From Polyangiaceae bacterium (GTDB lineage: Bacteria; Myxococcota_A; Polyangia; Polyangiales; Polyangiaceae): a stretch of DNA of 62,582 nt. The notes under the pieces are model-generated. The model did no database searches. It saw only the letters and a list, made by a program, of their open reading frames with translations, and had not been told where the DNA came from. Within the stretch, counting starts at the first letter, position 1; the number at the start of each line of letters is the position of its first letter. The position numbers and the translations under genes are program-made. Below, one piece after another: positions 1 through 12,661 of this stretch. The stretch covers positions 1 to 62,582 of the forward strand of contig JADLFU010000142.1 in NCBI GenBank assembly GCA_020849655.1. The letters are read 5' to 3'.

Positions 1-16
1 GGCCACGAGCCGCGAG

Positions 17-1483
17 TTACTTGCCGCCGCGGCTCGAGCCGCTCGAGCCCCAGGTGCCGCCGCCGGTGCTGCTGCCGCCTCCCCCGCTGCAGCTGCCCGA
101 GCAGACGCCGCACACGATGATCAGGACGACGATCGCGATGACGATCCCGATCGTCATCATGCTCGTGTCGCCGCCACCACCACCGCCTCCTCCTCCGAAG
201 ACCGCGGCGGGCGCCTGCAGCTGCGAGCCCGCGCCCGAGGGATCGAGCTTGAAGGCCGCGGCGAGCTCATGCCAGGGCTTCGGCGTGCAGACCGACCACG
301 CGACCTCGTCCCCCGCGCGCTCGCGCGAGAGCACGGCGCCGCCGTGGGTGAAGTCCATCGCCTCGACCGCCTCGCCGATCTGCACCTTCCAGTAGAGCTC
401 GCCGAGGACGTACGTGACGCGCGCGGGGTTCCGGTTCCGCAGCGTGTACCGCTGCCCTCGATAGCCCGCGGCGCGCGGCATCGACGAGGTGTCGACGTCG
501 GCGATGGAGATCGGAGTGACGAAGAGCCAGGTGGACTCGTCCTTCACGAGCCAGCGGAACCCCAGCCCCGGCCCGAACAGCAGGTACTCCTGCCACGCGA
601 ACTCGTCGCTCGCGCGCTCCACGTAGCCGCACACGACGTACTCCTGGCCGTCGAGCGCGCCGCGCGAGCCGAGCGGAATGTCGGGCGACATGCGCGCCGC
701 CTGCTGCTGCGCGACGACGCGGCGCCCGGCGATCTCGCTGACCGCGTTGCAGTACGGGCACGCGAGCCGCTCGCTCCGCTGCGGCGCGAGCGCGGGCACG
801 TTGCCGCCGCAGTTCGGGCACGTGATGGCCTCCGCGCCGATCTCCTGCACCGGGCGCTCGCTCCGCGCCTCGATCTTCAGCGCGCCCTCGGGACGCTGCA
901 TGCCGACGAACAGCGTCGGCGTCGCGGACCCGTCGCCGTAGTCGATCGTCGCGAAGCCGCCGTTCGGGCCGTGCAGATCGGCGTACGCGCGCGTCTGACC
1001 GGCGCGCACCTCGAACGGCAGCTCGCCCTCGCCGGAGGTGATGGTGCCGCGCTTCTTCTCGGCGACGACGAACGTGCCAGACGCGCCGAGCGAGATCTGC
1101 TGCTCGACGTGCACGTGCTCGAACGGCGGCAACGCGGGCGGCGTGACGGCGAGCGTGACGTACCAGTTGCCCTGGGCCGACGCGAGCCAGCCCCAGCGCC
1201 CGTCCTGGAACGCGATGTACCACTCGTCCCACGGCCCCGCGCCGTGATCGAGCTGCACGCGCCCGGCGACGCGGATGCGCTGGCCGTCGATCGTGCCCGT
1301 GTCGTCGACGGCGACGAGCGACGGGACCGGCGCGAGATCGGCCACGCGCCCCATGTTCTTGAGGTCGCGATCGGTGCGGACGACCTCGTGGCGACAGTAC
1401 TTGCAGACCTGCGAGACGCTCGCGCCGACGCCGAAGGTGATGGGCGCCCCGCACTGCGGGCACTGGCCTTGCGCGACCGCCAC
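17..1483 (-). CDS. DUF4178 zinc-ribbon membrane protein
   Basis: 488 residues. The N-terminus carries a four-Cys zinc ribbon (C8/C11 and C27/C30) and a second CPxC pair-pair ribbon lies near residues 220-243. Each ribbon is followed by a beta-rich segment resembling DUF4178, so the protein looks like a tandem duplication. A run of glycines leads into one hydrophobic segment (about 443-462), then a short tail rich in Cys, Gly and Ser. The biochemical role of DUF4178 is unknown. In many bacteria it is found next to DUF350 and spermidine-synthase-like genes, and here a DUF350 gene lies directly upstream with a 1-nt gap, so the two are probably co-transcribed. The topology (large soluble N-terminus, one C-terminal TM) is inferred. 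Confidence 0.8.
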   Translation of the reverse strand: MAVAQGQCPQCGAPITFGVGASVSQVCKYCRHEVVRTDRDLKNMGRVADLAPVPSLVAVDDTGTIDGQRIRVAGRVQLDHGAGPWDEWYIAFQDGRWGWLASAQGNWYVTLAVTPPALPPFEHVHVEQQISLGASGTFVVAEKKRGTITSGEGELPFEVRAGQTRAYADLHGPNGGFATIDYGDGSATPTLFVGMQRPEGALKIEARSERPVQEIGAEAITCPNCGGNVPALAPQRSERLACPYCNAVSEIAGRRVVAQQQAARMSPDIPLGSRGALDGQEYVVCGYVERASDEFAWQEYLLFGPGLGFRWLVKDESTWLFVTPISIADVDTSSMPRAAGYRGQRYTLRNRNPARVTYVLGELYWKVQIGEAVEAMDFTHGGAVLSRERAGDEVAWSVCTPKPWHELAAAFKLDPSGAGSQLQAPAAVFGGGGGGGGGDTSMMTIGIVIAIVVLIIVCGVCSGSCSGGGGSSTGGGTWGSSGSSRGGK

Positions 1484-1484
1484 G

Positions 1485-1697
1485 TCAGCCCTTGATGGCC
1501 GACGAGATGATCATCGCGAGCCCGATGATCACCGCGCCGATCATGATGCCGAGCGAGGTGTTCTGGTCCTCCTCGATCTCCTTGCGCAGCGAGAACGGCA
1601 GGATGGCCTTGATGATGAGGAAGCTCACGCCGAACAGCACGAGGCCGAGCGCAGAGAACACGAGGCTCGAGACGATTTGCTCGACGAGGTGCGCCAT
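1485..1697 (-). CDS. DUF350 family small membrane protein
   Basis: 70 residues with two hydrophobic helices (about 9-32 and 47-67), separated by a charged loop that contains a conserved-looking EIEEDQNTSLGI segment. This matches half of the usual DUF350 (UPF0719) membrane module, so it may act as a dimer or be a short version of the family. It lies 1 nt upstream of the DUF4178 gene, and that pairing is the main functional clue. Role unknown; envelope integrity is only a guess. Confidence 0.75.
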   Translation of the reverse strand: MAHLVEQIVSSLVFSALGLVLFGVSFLIIKAILPFSLRKEIEEDQNTSLGIMIGAVIIGLAMIISSAIKG

Positions 1698-1722
1698 TTG
1701 GCCTCCGAGAGTAGCCGAGCGA

Positions 1723-3258
1723 TCAGCGCACCGAGAATGACTTTTTCACCGTGACCGCGCTGCCGCTGAACGCGGGCACCTTCGCCGCGCGGAACCTCGC
1801 GGCGATGCAGGATCCCACGCTCGTCCCCGCGAACTCGCCCTCGATCTGCGCCTGCGTGGCCCGCCCCGACGGCGCGAACGTCACGCTCGCGCGGCCGTTG
1901 CCCGTGGGGCCGTCTGCCTTCTTGCAGCCCTGCGCCGCGCCCGCCGCGGCGCCGAGCGCGCTCAGCGCCGCCGCGCGATCGAATGGCGGGGCGTCCCCGG
2001 CCGGCGCGGCCTCGGCCTCCTTGGTCTTGGCCTCGGCCTCCTTCTTCTTCTCCTTCTCCTTCTCCTCGGCCTCCTTCTTCTTCTTCTCCTCGGCCTCCTT
2101 CTTCAGCTCGGCGGCCGTCTTCGGCTTCGTGTCCTTCGGCTCCGGCGCCGCGGCGGTCGCCACGGTGGAGGGCGCGTCGGGGGGCGCGTCCGACGGCGCG
2201 GCGCTCGCGGCGACCGACGCGGACGGCGCGGGCGGGTCGGCCGTCGTCGCGTCCGGCTTCGCCTTCACGTCGGCCTTGTCTCCCCCCGGCGTCGCCGCGG
2301 CGGTCGGCTCGTCCTTCTTCGACGCCACGAGCGCGACGCCTGCGCCCGCCGCGCCGAGCACCACCACGGCCAGCACCGCGCCGACGATCAGGCCCGTGTT
2401 GGATTTCTTTGGTTGAGCGGGCAGCGGCGCCATCGCGGCCATCGCGGGCGCGGCCATGGCCACCGGGGGCGGCGCGGGGGGCGGCGGCTCGGGCGGCGAC
2501 GGCGCGTTCAGATCGAGCGTCATCAGCATCGGCTCCGGCGCGGGCGCGTCGAAGGGCGAGCTGTGGACGCCGAACAGATCGTCCATCTTCTCGTCGCGCT
2601 GCGGCTTCGCGGGACCGCCGCCTCGCATGTTCTGCAGCAGCTTGATGTCGATGAGCCCCGACGCCTCGTTCTCGTTGATGGGCGCGGGCGCCGGGCCGCC
2701 GGGAGCGGGGAGGGGCGCGGGCCGCCCGGGCACGCGCGCGGCCATCGCGCCGGGGTCGAACGCGGTCGTCGCCTGCTCCTCGTCGATCGGCTTCGGCGCG
2801 GGCGGGGCCTCGAAGAGATCTCGCCCGCGCGGCGCGTCGGCCCTGCGCGCGGCCACCTGCTGCTGGGGCGCCGAGGCGCGACCGGCGCGCATGATCTCGG
2901 ACGGCACCTTGCCCATGCGGGTCGGCTGATCGTCCTCGGCCCCCGCGACCAGCGCGCGGAGCTCGTCGACGGACGAGAGCGGGGCCCAGTCGGGCATCCC
3001 CTCGCGCCACACGTACGTGTCGTCGTCGATCACGCGATCGCGGTAGAGCGCCGCGATCTCGGCCGCCGTCGCGCTGCGCGTGTCGTCCTCACCGACGTTG
3101 ATCGACCACTCGACCGCCGCGCCCGCGGCCGCGGGCTGCTCCTCGCCGGCGACGATGGAAGTCCCACACTTCTTGCACTTGATCTTGACGGTCTTGCCGC
3201 GGACCTTCTCGTCCGAGATCGTGTACTTGGCACCGCAGGTTTGGCAGGCGACTTTCAT
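1723..3258 (-). CDS. gltJ: GltJ/AgmX-like ZnR-GYF-TM-TonB-C protein
   Basis: 511 residues from the ATG at 3258. The frame is open upstream to 4317, but homology begins at MKVACQTCG. Order of parts: an MJ0042-type zinc ribbon (C5, C8, C28, C31); a GYF_2 domain (about 48-105, with a WREGMPDW core); a long Pro/Ala linker; one TM helix (about 286-308); a Lys/Glu/Ala-rich stretch; and an AgmX/PglI C-terminal (TonB-C-like) domain (about 420-511). This is the architecture of M. xanthus GltJ (AgmX), which spans the inner membrane and links the cytoplasmic MglA-controlled machinery to the periplasm. Other myxobacterial proteins share the layout, so orthology is probable rather than proven. It lies 45 kb from gltI, whereas the two are neighbours in M. 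xanthus. Confidence 0.6.
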   Translation of the reverse strand: MKVACQTCGAKYTISDEKVRGKTVKIKCKKCGTSIVAGEEQPAAAGAAVEWSINVGEDDTRSATAAEIAALYRDRVIDDDTYVWREGMPDWAPLSSVDELRALVAGAEDDQPTRMGKVPSEIMRAGRASAPQQQVAARRADAPRGRDLFEAPPAPKPIDEEQATTAFDPGAMAARVPGRPAPLPAPGGPAPAPINENEASGLIDIKLLQNMRGGGPAKPQRDEKMDDLFGVHSSPFDAPAPEPMLMTLDLNAPSPPEPPPPAPPPVAMAAPAMAAMAPLPAQPKKSNTGLIVGAVLAVVVLGAAGAGVALVASKKDEPTAAATPGGDKADVKAKPDATTADPPAPSASVAASAAPSDAPPDAPSTVATAAAPEPKDTKPKTAAELKKEAEEKKKKEAEEKEKEKKKEAEAKTKEAEAAPAGDAPPFDRAAALSALGAAAGAAQGCKKADGPTGNGRASVTFAPSGRATQAQIEGEFAGTSVGSCIAARFRAAKVPAFSGSAVTVKKSFSVR

Positions 3259-3266
3259 CGGAATTT

Positions 3267-4274
3267 TCAGTGTACGCGGGGGGAGTGGTCGGCACCAGCG
3301 GGCTCGCGCCGTGCGCGCTTCACGGGCGACGGGCCGTCCTCGCCGTAGCGCGCGTCGAGGTACTGCTCGGTCGTCCAGCCGCAGCGCTTCATCAGGTCGG
3401 CCGCGGCGACGCCGACGAACCGATAGTGCCAGGGCTCCCAGACGTACTCGGTGATGGCCTCGTGGTCCTTGTCGTAGCTCATCACCAGGCCGAACCGGTG
3501 CGCGTTGGCGGCGACCCAGGTCATCGCGGGGCTCTCCGCGATCGTCTCCTGCGCCCAGCCGTCGTACACGGCGCCGTTCGCGCGAGCGAACACGAGGTCG
3601 GCGGTCGTGCCGAGCTGGTGCTCGGAGTGGCCCGCGCGCGCGGAGGATGCGCTCACCTTGCGCAGCGCGTACTCGCGCGATCGACCCTGCGCCAGCTCGG
3701 CGGCCACCCAGCCAGAGAACGTCGCGCTCTGCATCGTGTACGCGCGGAACCCGCTGCGCACCGTCAGCGTGTGACCGGCGGCCGCCGCGTCGTCCATCAG
3801 CGCCTTGAACCCGACCTTGCCCGCGCGCCCCACCGGCAGGCCGTCGTGCGTGAGCGAGGGGGACGAGGGCGCGTCGCTCTCGAACGCGACGCTCCGCAGC
3901 GCCTCTCGGTTGCGATACGAGTACCGCGCGGGGATGCACACGAGGTCGTCGGTGCGCTTCGCCGGCGCGGGCGTGGGGGCGCACGGTGACCAGATCGACG
4001 TGCTCGACACGGGGTACTCTGCCGGGATCGCGCGCGCGCGGTTCACGTGGAAGAGCAGATCGTCCGGGTCGGTCGGGCGCGGCGCGCTGGCCGCCCTCCG
4101 CGCCTCCTCGCACGCATCGAGCGGCTGCGGGGGGGCGGGCGCGGCCTCGCGGGGCGCCTCGACCGTCGCCGGCGCCGCCTCGCGCGGCGCAGGTGTCGCC
4201 GCGGCAGAGGGCGCGCCCGGCGCGCTGCAGCCGAGCCACCACAACGAGGCGAGGGGACACCACGCGCGCCGCAC
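3267..4274 (-). CDS. VanY-type D-alanyl-D-alanine carboxypeptidase lipoprotein
   Basis: 335 residues, GTG start. A signal sequence ends in a lipobox-like WLGC, followed by an Ala/Pro-rich tether to about residue 60. The C-terminal half has the zinc-peptidase signatures of the VanY/peptidase M15B family: SGFRAYTMQ, SEHQLGTTADL (the H...D metal pair) and EPWHYRF (the third ligand). It should trim D-Ala from peptidoglycan stem peptides in the periplasm while anchored by lipid. It ends 8 nt before the GltJ-like gene and is probably co-transcribed with it; whether the two are functionally linked is unknown. Confidence 0.8.
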   Translation of the reverse strand: MRRAWCPLASLWWLGCSAPGAPSAAATPAPREAAPATVEAPREAAPAPPQPLDACEEARRAASAPRPTDPDDLLFHVNRARAIPAEYPVSSTSIWSPCAPTPAPAKRTDDLVCIPARYSYRNREALRSVAFESDAPSSPSLTHDGLPVGRAGKVGFKALMDDAAAAGHTLTVRSGFRAYTMQSATFSGWVAAELAQGRSREYALRKVSASSARAGHSEHQLGTTADLVFARANGAVYDGWAQETIAESPAMTWVAANAHRFGLVMSYDKDHEAITEYVWEPWHYRFVGVAAADLMKRCGWTTEQYLDARYGEDGPSPVKRARREPAGADHSPRVH

Positions 4275-4321
4275 CGGCGTCTTCTAGCCGAACGGGGGCG
4301 GGACCGGCCAGTTTCACGCGG

Positions 4322-8698
<4,377 letters not shown>

Positions 8699-8700
8699 GA

Positions 8701-8729
8701 TTGTGCCGACCGTAGCACGCTCGGCACAA
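8701..8729. promoter_or_regulatory. 9-11-9 inverted repeat upstream of the kinase-sigma54 activator
   Basis: TTGTGCCGA (8701-8709) and TCGGCACAA (8721-8729) are perfect inverted 9-mers with an 11-nt spacer. They sit in the divergent region between the activator gene (start 8698) and the PH-like membrane protein (start 8848). The TGTGC/GCACA half-sites resemble dyads bound by Fis-type HTH enhancer-binding proteins, so autoregulation is possible. A leader hairpin is the alternative. Confidence 0.5.
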
Positions 8730-8847
8730 CGACGGCGGGCCGCCGCCGCATGACGCCGGCGTCGCGCCTCGGCGCGAGGGCGGGCCGTCCGCCGCGCGGA
8801 GGTTGCGTGTCCGCGCGAGATGGCAAGACTCTTGAAGGAGCGATCTC

Positions 8848-9945
8848 ATGGCGCGCGACTCGGTGTACGGAGAGCGGATCATCCACGCGGAGCGGCCAGG
8901 CGAAATCGTCCCCACCGCGCTCGAGCGCGGCGCGACCTGGCTGCTCGGCACCGCGGCGATGATCACCGCGCTGCTCGCGGTCGCGGCCGCCGTGACGATC
9001 GACGCGGAGGTGCAGGGCCTGGTCGCGTTCGCCGCGTGGTGCGCGTCGCTCGGGGTCGCGGTGCGGCTCGTGCCGCAGCTCTGGCACCAGGGCGCCGAGC
9101 TCCTCGTGACGGCGCGCCACGTCGTCTGGAGCCGAGGGGGCTTTCGCCGCTCGATCGACCGCGCGCAGATCTCGTTCGCGCGGATCCACTGGTATCCGGG
9201 CGGCAGCGGGCGCGGCGATCTGGAGCTCGTCCGCGACGTGCCGACGGGCGCGCTGAGGCGGAAGCTCTCGATCACCTTCCGGGGCGTCGCCCACCCAGAC
9301 CGCCTCTGGGAGCTCATCCGCTCGGGGGACGTGAGCCACCTCGACGATCGCGCGCCGGCGCGTCCGGTCGGCGCCCGGCTCCCCGTCGGAGAGCGGGTGG
9401 TCTGGACGGAGAAGACCCGCGCGTCATGGAGAGACTTCGTGCCGGAGCGCCGCCGCGATCTCGCGGCGTGCCTGCTCGGTGTCAGCGTCGCCGTCGCCGT
9501 CGTGTGGGTCGCGCCGCGCGCCGTCGCCGCCGCGCGAGGGGCGCTCGACGCGGGCGTGGCGCCGACCTCGCTCGGCTTCCTGGCCCTCGCCGGATCGCTC
9601 GCGCTGACGGTCGCGCTCTTGTTCGGGACGGCCGCGGCGCTCGTGTGGAGCTCGATCGTCGCCCCCGGCCTGCGCGCGGGCCGCACGCGCTACGTGATCA
9701 CGGATCAGCGGGTGCTCATCGCGTCGTGGCGCGACGAGCTGCTCATCGATCGATCGCGCATCGTGGACGTGATCGCGTCGGCGCGGGTCGACGGGCACCA
9801 CGATCTGTTCCTGGTGATCGACGGCCCGAGCTCGCGGGGCGTGACGGTGAGCGGCGCGTTCGAGGAGGGCCCGCCCGGCGAGCTGATGCCCGTGCTCCGC
9901 GGCATCGTCGACGTCGACGACGCGCGCCGCCTGCTCGTCGGCTGA
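8848..9945 (+). CDS. Membrane protein with two PH-like domains
   Basis: 365 residues, preceded by a good ribosome binding site (GGAG at 8837-8840). Two similar halves are visible. Each has a pair of hydrophobic helices (about 30-75 and 195-260) followed by a beta-rich segment. The second half contains TRYVITDQRVLIASW, the typical opening of a bacterial PH (bPH2/YdbT-like) domain, and the first contains the weaker ELLVTARHVVWS. Such proteins sit in the cytoplasmic membrane; their function is generally unknown. It faces the sigma54-activator gene across a 149-nt divergent region. Confidence 0.7.
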   Translation: MARDSVYGERIIHAERPGEIVPTALERGATWLLGTAAMITALLAVAAAVTIDAEVQGLVAFAAWCASLGVAVRLVPQLWHQGAELLVTARHVVWSRGGFRRSIDRAQISFARIHWYPGGSGRGDLELVRDVPTGALRRKLSITFRGVAHPDRLWELIRSGDVSHLDDRAPARPVGARLPVGERVVWTEKTRASWRDFVPERRRDLAACLLGVSVAVAVVWVAPRAVAAARGALDAGVAPTSLGFLALAGSLALTVALLFGTAAALVWSSIVAPGLRAGRTRYVITDQRVLIASWRDELLIDRSRIVDVIASARVDGHHDLFLVIDGPSSRGVTVSGAFEEGPPGELMPVLRGIVDVDDARRLLVG

Positions 9946-9975
9946 CCGCGCGTCCGCTACGCTCTCGACGCACGC

Positions 9976-11076
9976 ATGGCGTGGTGGTCGCGCGGTCCAG
10001 ACGACGGGACGGCGCGCGAGCTCGCGGGAGACCTCGAGGGCGCGCTCCACGTGTACCTCCGCGATGGGCGCGCGGAGGACGCGTGCCGCGTGACGATGGA
10101 GCTCGCGGACCTGGAGCCCAGCGCGGTCGCGCGGGTCGCGCGTCTGGCGCGCGTGGTGTCGATGGGCGCTCCCGCGCTCGTCGCCCGCTACGCGGAGGCG
10201 CGCGTCGATCTCGGCGAGGAGGATCCGTCGTCGCTGCTGCCGTCGGAGGCGGCGGCGCTCGCGCGCGAGCTCACGTCGCAGGGCGCGCACGCGTCCGCGG
10301 CGCGCGCGTTCCGGCTCGCGGCGATGCACGACGAGGAGGCGCGCGCGTGGGCCAGGAGCGGTGATGTGGACCGCACCGAGTCGGCGCTCATGCGAGGGCT
10401 CGCGGAGGCGCGGGACGCCCGCGCGCTCGACGCCGCGGAGTCCACCTTCCTGCTGCTGGAGCGCACGGGGCAGCGCCTCGCCGCCGTCGCGCTCGCGCGC
10501 TCGGTTCGCCACGCTCCCGAGCTCCTCGCGCGCGGAGACGCGCTCCAGGCTCGCCTGGTGACCTGGCCTCGCGTGAGGCTCGTCGTCGACGGACGCGCCG
10601 CGCGCTGGGTGCTCGGCGAGCGGATCGTGGTCGGCCGCGTCGGCGCCGATCTCGACGTGCCGTCCCCGTCGGTCAGCCGCCGGCACCTCGAGCTCACCCG
10701 CGACGCGTCGGGGGACGTCATCGTGACCGATCTCGGCAGCTCGAACGGCACGCAGGTCGCGGGCGCGCGCGTCGTCGCGCCGCTCACGCTCCGCGCGCCC
10801 ACGGTCGTTCGCCTCGGGGACGACGTGACCCTGCGGCTCGAGCCGTCGCGCGAGGGGCTTCGTGTCGAGCACGCCGGGAGGAGCGCGTGGCTCCCGCTCG
10901 GCCCGGCGCGCCTCGGCGGCTGCGAGCTCGTGCAGGCTGGAGCCCACGTGCGGCTCGTCGGGGCAGGCGGAGCGGCGCCCTGCCTCGCGGGGGTCGACGC
11001 GCCGGAGGGCGTGGATCTGTGCGAGGGCGATCGCGTGCGGTGCGACGGCGTCGAGGTCGAGGTCGCGCGGCCGTGA
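9976..11076 (+). CDS. FHA-domain protein with helical-repeat N-terminus
   Basis: 366 residues. The first 195 or so residues are helical, TPR-like and Ala/Arg-rich. The C-terminal half holds an FHA domain (about 205-290), with VVGRVGADLDV, SVSRRHLEL and GSSNGTQV giving the phosphothreonine-binding Arg, Ser, His and Asn. A second beta-rich segment follows. FHA domains bind phospho-Thr peptides, usually products of Hanks-type kinases. The stop codon overlaps the GTG start of the next gene, a kinase (GTGA at 11073-11076), so the pair is translationally coupled and this protein may recruit or read that kinase. No signal peptide or TM, so cytoplasmic. Confidence 0.85.
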   Translation: MAWWSRGPDDGTARELAGDLEGALHVYLRDGRAEDACRVTMELADLEPSAVARVARLARVVSMGAPALVARYAEARVDLGEEDPSSLLPSEAAALARELTSQGAHASAARAFRLAAMHDEEARAWARSGDVDRTESALMRGLAEARDARALDAAESTFLLLERTGQRLAAVALARSVRHAPELLARGDALQARLVTWPRVRLVVDGRAARWVLGERIVVGRVGADLDVPSPSVSRRHLELTRDASGDVIVTDLGSSNGTQVAGARVVAPLTLRAPTVVRLGDDVTLRLEPSREGLRVEHAGRSAWLPLGPARLGGCELVQAGAHVRLVGAGGAAPCLAGVDAPEGVDLCEGDRVRCDGVEVEVARP

Positions 11077-11972
11077 CCGAGCGCGCGCCCCTCGCCGCGG
11101 CGAAGGCTCTGTTGCAGGCGGGGCGCCACGCCGACGCCGCGCGGCTGCTCGCGTCGTCGAGCACCGTGGACGGCCTCGCGATGCTGACGGAGGCGCGGCT
11201 GCTCGCGGGTGATCTCGACGGAGCGCGGGTCGCGGCCGAGCGCGCGGTGCGCGTCGACCCGTCCGCGCCGGGGATCTTCGACCGGTGGCTCCGCCTGCGC
11301 GGCGACCGGGGTGCGGCGCCGGGGTTCACGATCGAGGGCACGCTGCGCGCGCGTGCGTCGACGTCGCTCTCGCTGTCGCGGGAGGTGGGGCGCGGCGGCT
11401 CGGCCGCGGTGTTCGAGGCGCGAGACTCGACGCTGGGTCGGTCGGTCGCGCTGAAGGTGCTGCACGCGCCGCGCGCCCAGCGTGCGCAGCTCGCGCGGGA
11501 GGCGTCCGCGCTGGTCGAGGTCGCAGGGCCTGGTGTGCCGCGCCTGTTCGCGGCGAACGCCTCCGAGGGCTGGCTGCAGCTCGAGTGGGCCGCCGGCGGA
11601 TCGCTCGCCGCGGGTGCTCCTGCTGGCGGAGCCTGGGTGCGGGCGCTCATCGCCGCGCTCGCTCGCGTCCACGCGCGCGGGCTGGTCCACGGGGACATCA
11701 AGCCGTCGAACGTGCTCTTCGACGCGCGCGGCGCGCCGCTCCTCTCCGACTTCGGGCTGACCGTGCGCGCCGGCGAGCCGCACGTCGGCGCGACCCCCGG
11801 CTTCGCGTCGCCGGAGCGGCTCGCCGGTCGACCGGCGCACCCGGACGACGACGTCTTCGCGCTCGGGCGCACCGTCGAGGTCGCGCTGGGTGGAGCGGCA
11901 GGCCCCGAGCACCTCGCGCTGATCGCCCGCGCGACGGCGCCTCGCCGCCCCGAGAGCGCGCGAGAGCTCTGA
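11073..11972 (+). CDS. Hanks-type Ser/Thr protein kinase (non-RD)
   Basis: 299 residues from the GTG at 11073, which overlaps the FHA gene's stop. A short TPR-like region (1-85) precedes a kinase domain with GRGGSAAVFEA, ALKVL, HGDIKPSNVLF, DFG and SPERL. The HRD Arg is replaced by Gly, making it a non-RD kinase, but the other catalytic residues are present. The domain is compact, ends abruptly near AREL, and has no TM segment, so the kinase should be cytoplasmic. Coupling to the FHA gene suggests a dedicated kinase/phospho-reader pair. The start choice is set by the 4-nt overlap; the frame is open further upstream inside the FHA gene. Confidence 0.85.
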   Translation: MTERAPLAAAKALLQAGRHADAARLLASSSTVDGLAMLTEARLLAGDLDGARVAAERAVRVDPSAPGIFDRWLRLRGDRGAAPGFTIEGTLRARASTSLSLSREVGRGGSAAVFEARDSTLGRSVALKVLHAPRAQRAQLAREASALVEVAGPGVPRLFAANASEGWLQLEWAAGGSLAAGAPAGGAWVRALIAALARVHARGLVHGDIKPSNVLFDARGAPLLSDFGLTVRAGEPHVGATPGFASPERLAGRPAHPDDDVFALGRTVEVALGGAAGPEHLALIARATAPRRPESAREL

Positions 11973-12038
11973 TCCACGAAGTGCTCGGTGGAGGCGCGGG
12001 ATCGCGATATAAGGTCGGCCTCTCGCCGCCTCGACTCG

Positions 12039-12635
12039 ATGACCCAGCCTTCTTCTCTTCCGCCGAGCAAGGTCCCTTCCGGCAACAACACGCCGCTCAT
12101 CATCGTGGCACTGCTGCTCTTCCTCGTGATGGGCGGCCTCGTGTTCTGGAAGCTGAGCGCCGCGCCGCCGCCCGCGCCGACGGTCGCGAGCGCCGCGCCT
12201 GCGCCGACGCAGACGCGGCCGGTCACCATGGACGCGCCCCCGCCTCCTCCCGAGGACGAGCCGCCCGCGCCCTCCGCCTCCGCCGCGAAGCCGAGCGCGC
12301 CGGGCGGCCGCGTGGGCGGGGGGTGCGGCTCGGGGTGCAGCGGCACCGAGGCCGGCGCGATGCGAGGCCAGATCTCCGCGATGGGCGGCGCGGCGCGCGG
12401 CTGCTACGAGCGCGCGCTGCGAAACAACTCCCAGCTCCAGGGCCGCATCGTCGTCGGCCTCTCGATCGACTCGTCCGGCACCATCTGCGGCGCGTCCGTC
12501 ACGAGCGACTCGATGGGCGACGGCAGCGTCGCGCAGTGCGTGCTCTCGATGTTCCGCGGCAAGAAGGTGGCCGCGCCCACGGGGGGTTGCGTTCAGGCCT
12601 CCGTCCCGCTCAACTTCCAGCCGAAGACCAAGTGA
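12039..12635 (+). CDS. AgmX/PglI C-terminal domain membrane protein
   Basis: 198 residues starting MTQPSSLPP. One TM helix (about 19-40) is followed by a Pro/Ala-rich periplasmic linker (45-90) and a Gly/Cys patch (GGGCGSGCSG). The C-terminal domain contains the RGCYERALRNN and VAQCVLSMF elements typical of the AgmX/PglI (TonB-C-like) family, with paired Cys. This family occurs in the GltG and GltJ motility proteins and in many other myxobacterial envelope proteins, where it is thought to mediate periplasmic contacts. A specific role cannot be assigned. It follows the FHA-kinase pair by 66 nt; an AT-rich GATATAAG lies in that gap. Confidence 0.75.
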   Translation: MTQPSSLPPSKVPSGNNTPLIIVALLLFLVMGGLVFWKLSAAPPPAPTVASAAPAPTQTRPVTMDAPPPPPEDEPPAPSASAAKPSAPGGRVGGGCGSGCSGTEAGAMRGQISAMGGAARGCYERALRNNSQLQGRIVVGLSIDSSGTICGASVTSDSMGDGSVAQCVLSMFRGKKVAAPTGGCVQASVPLNFQPKTK

Positions 12636-12661
12636 CCCAGCGGTCACGCACGGAGGAGCCC

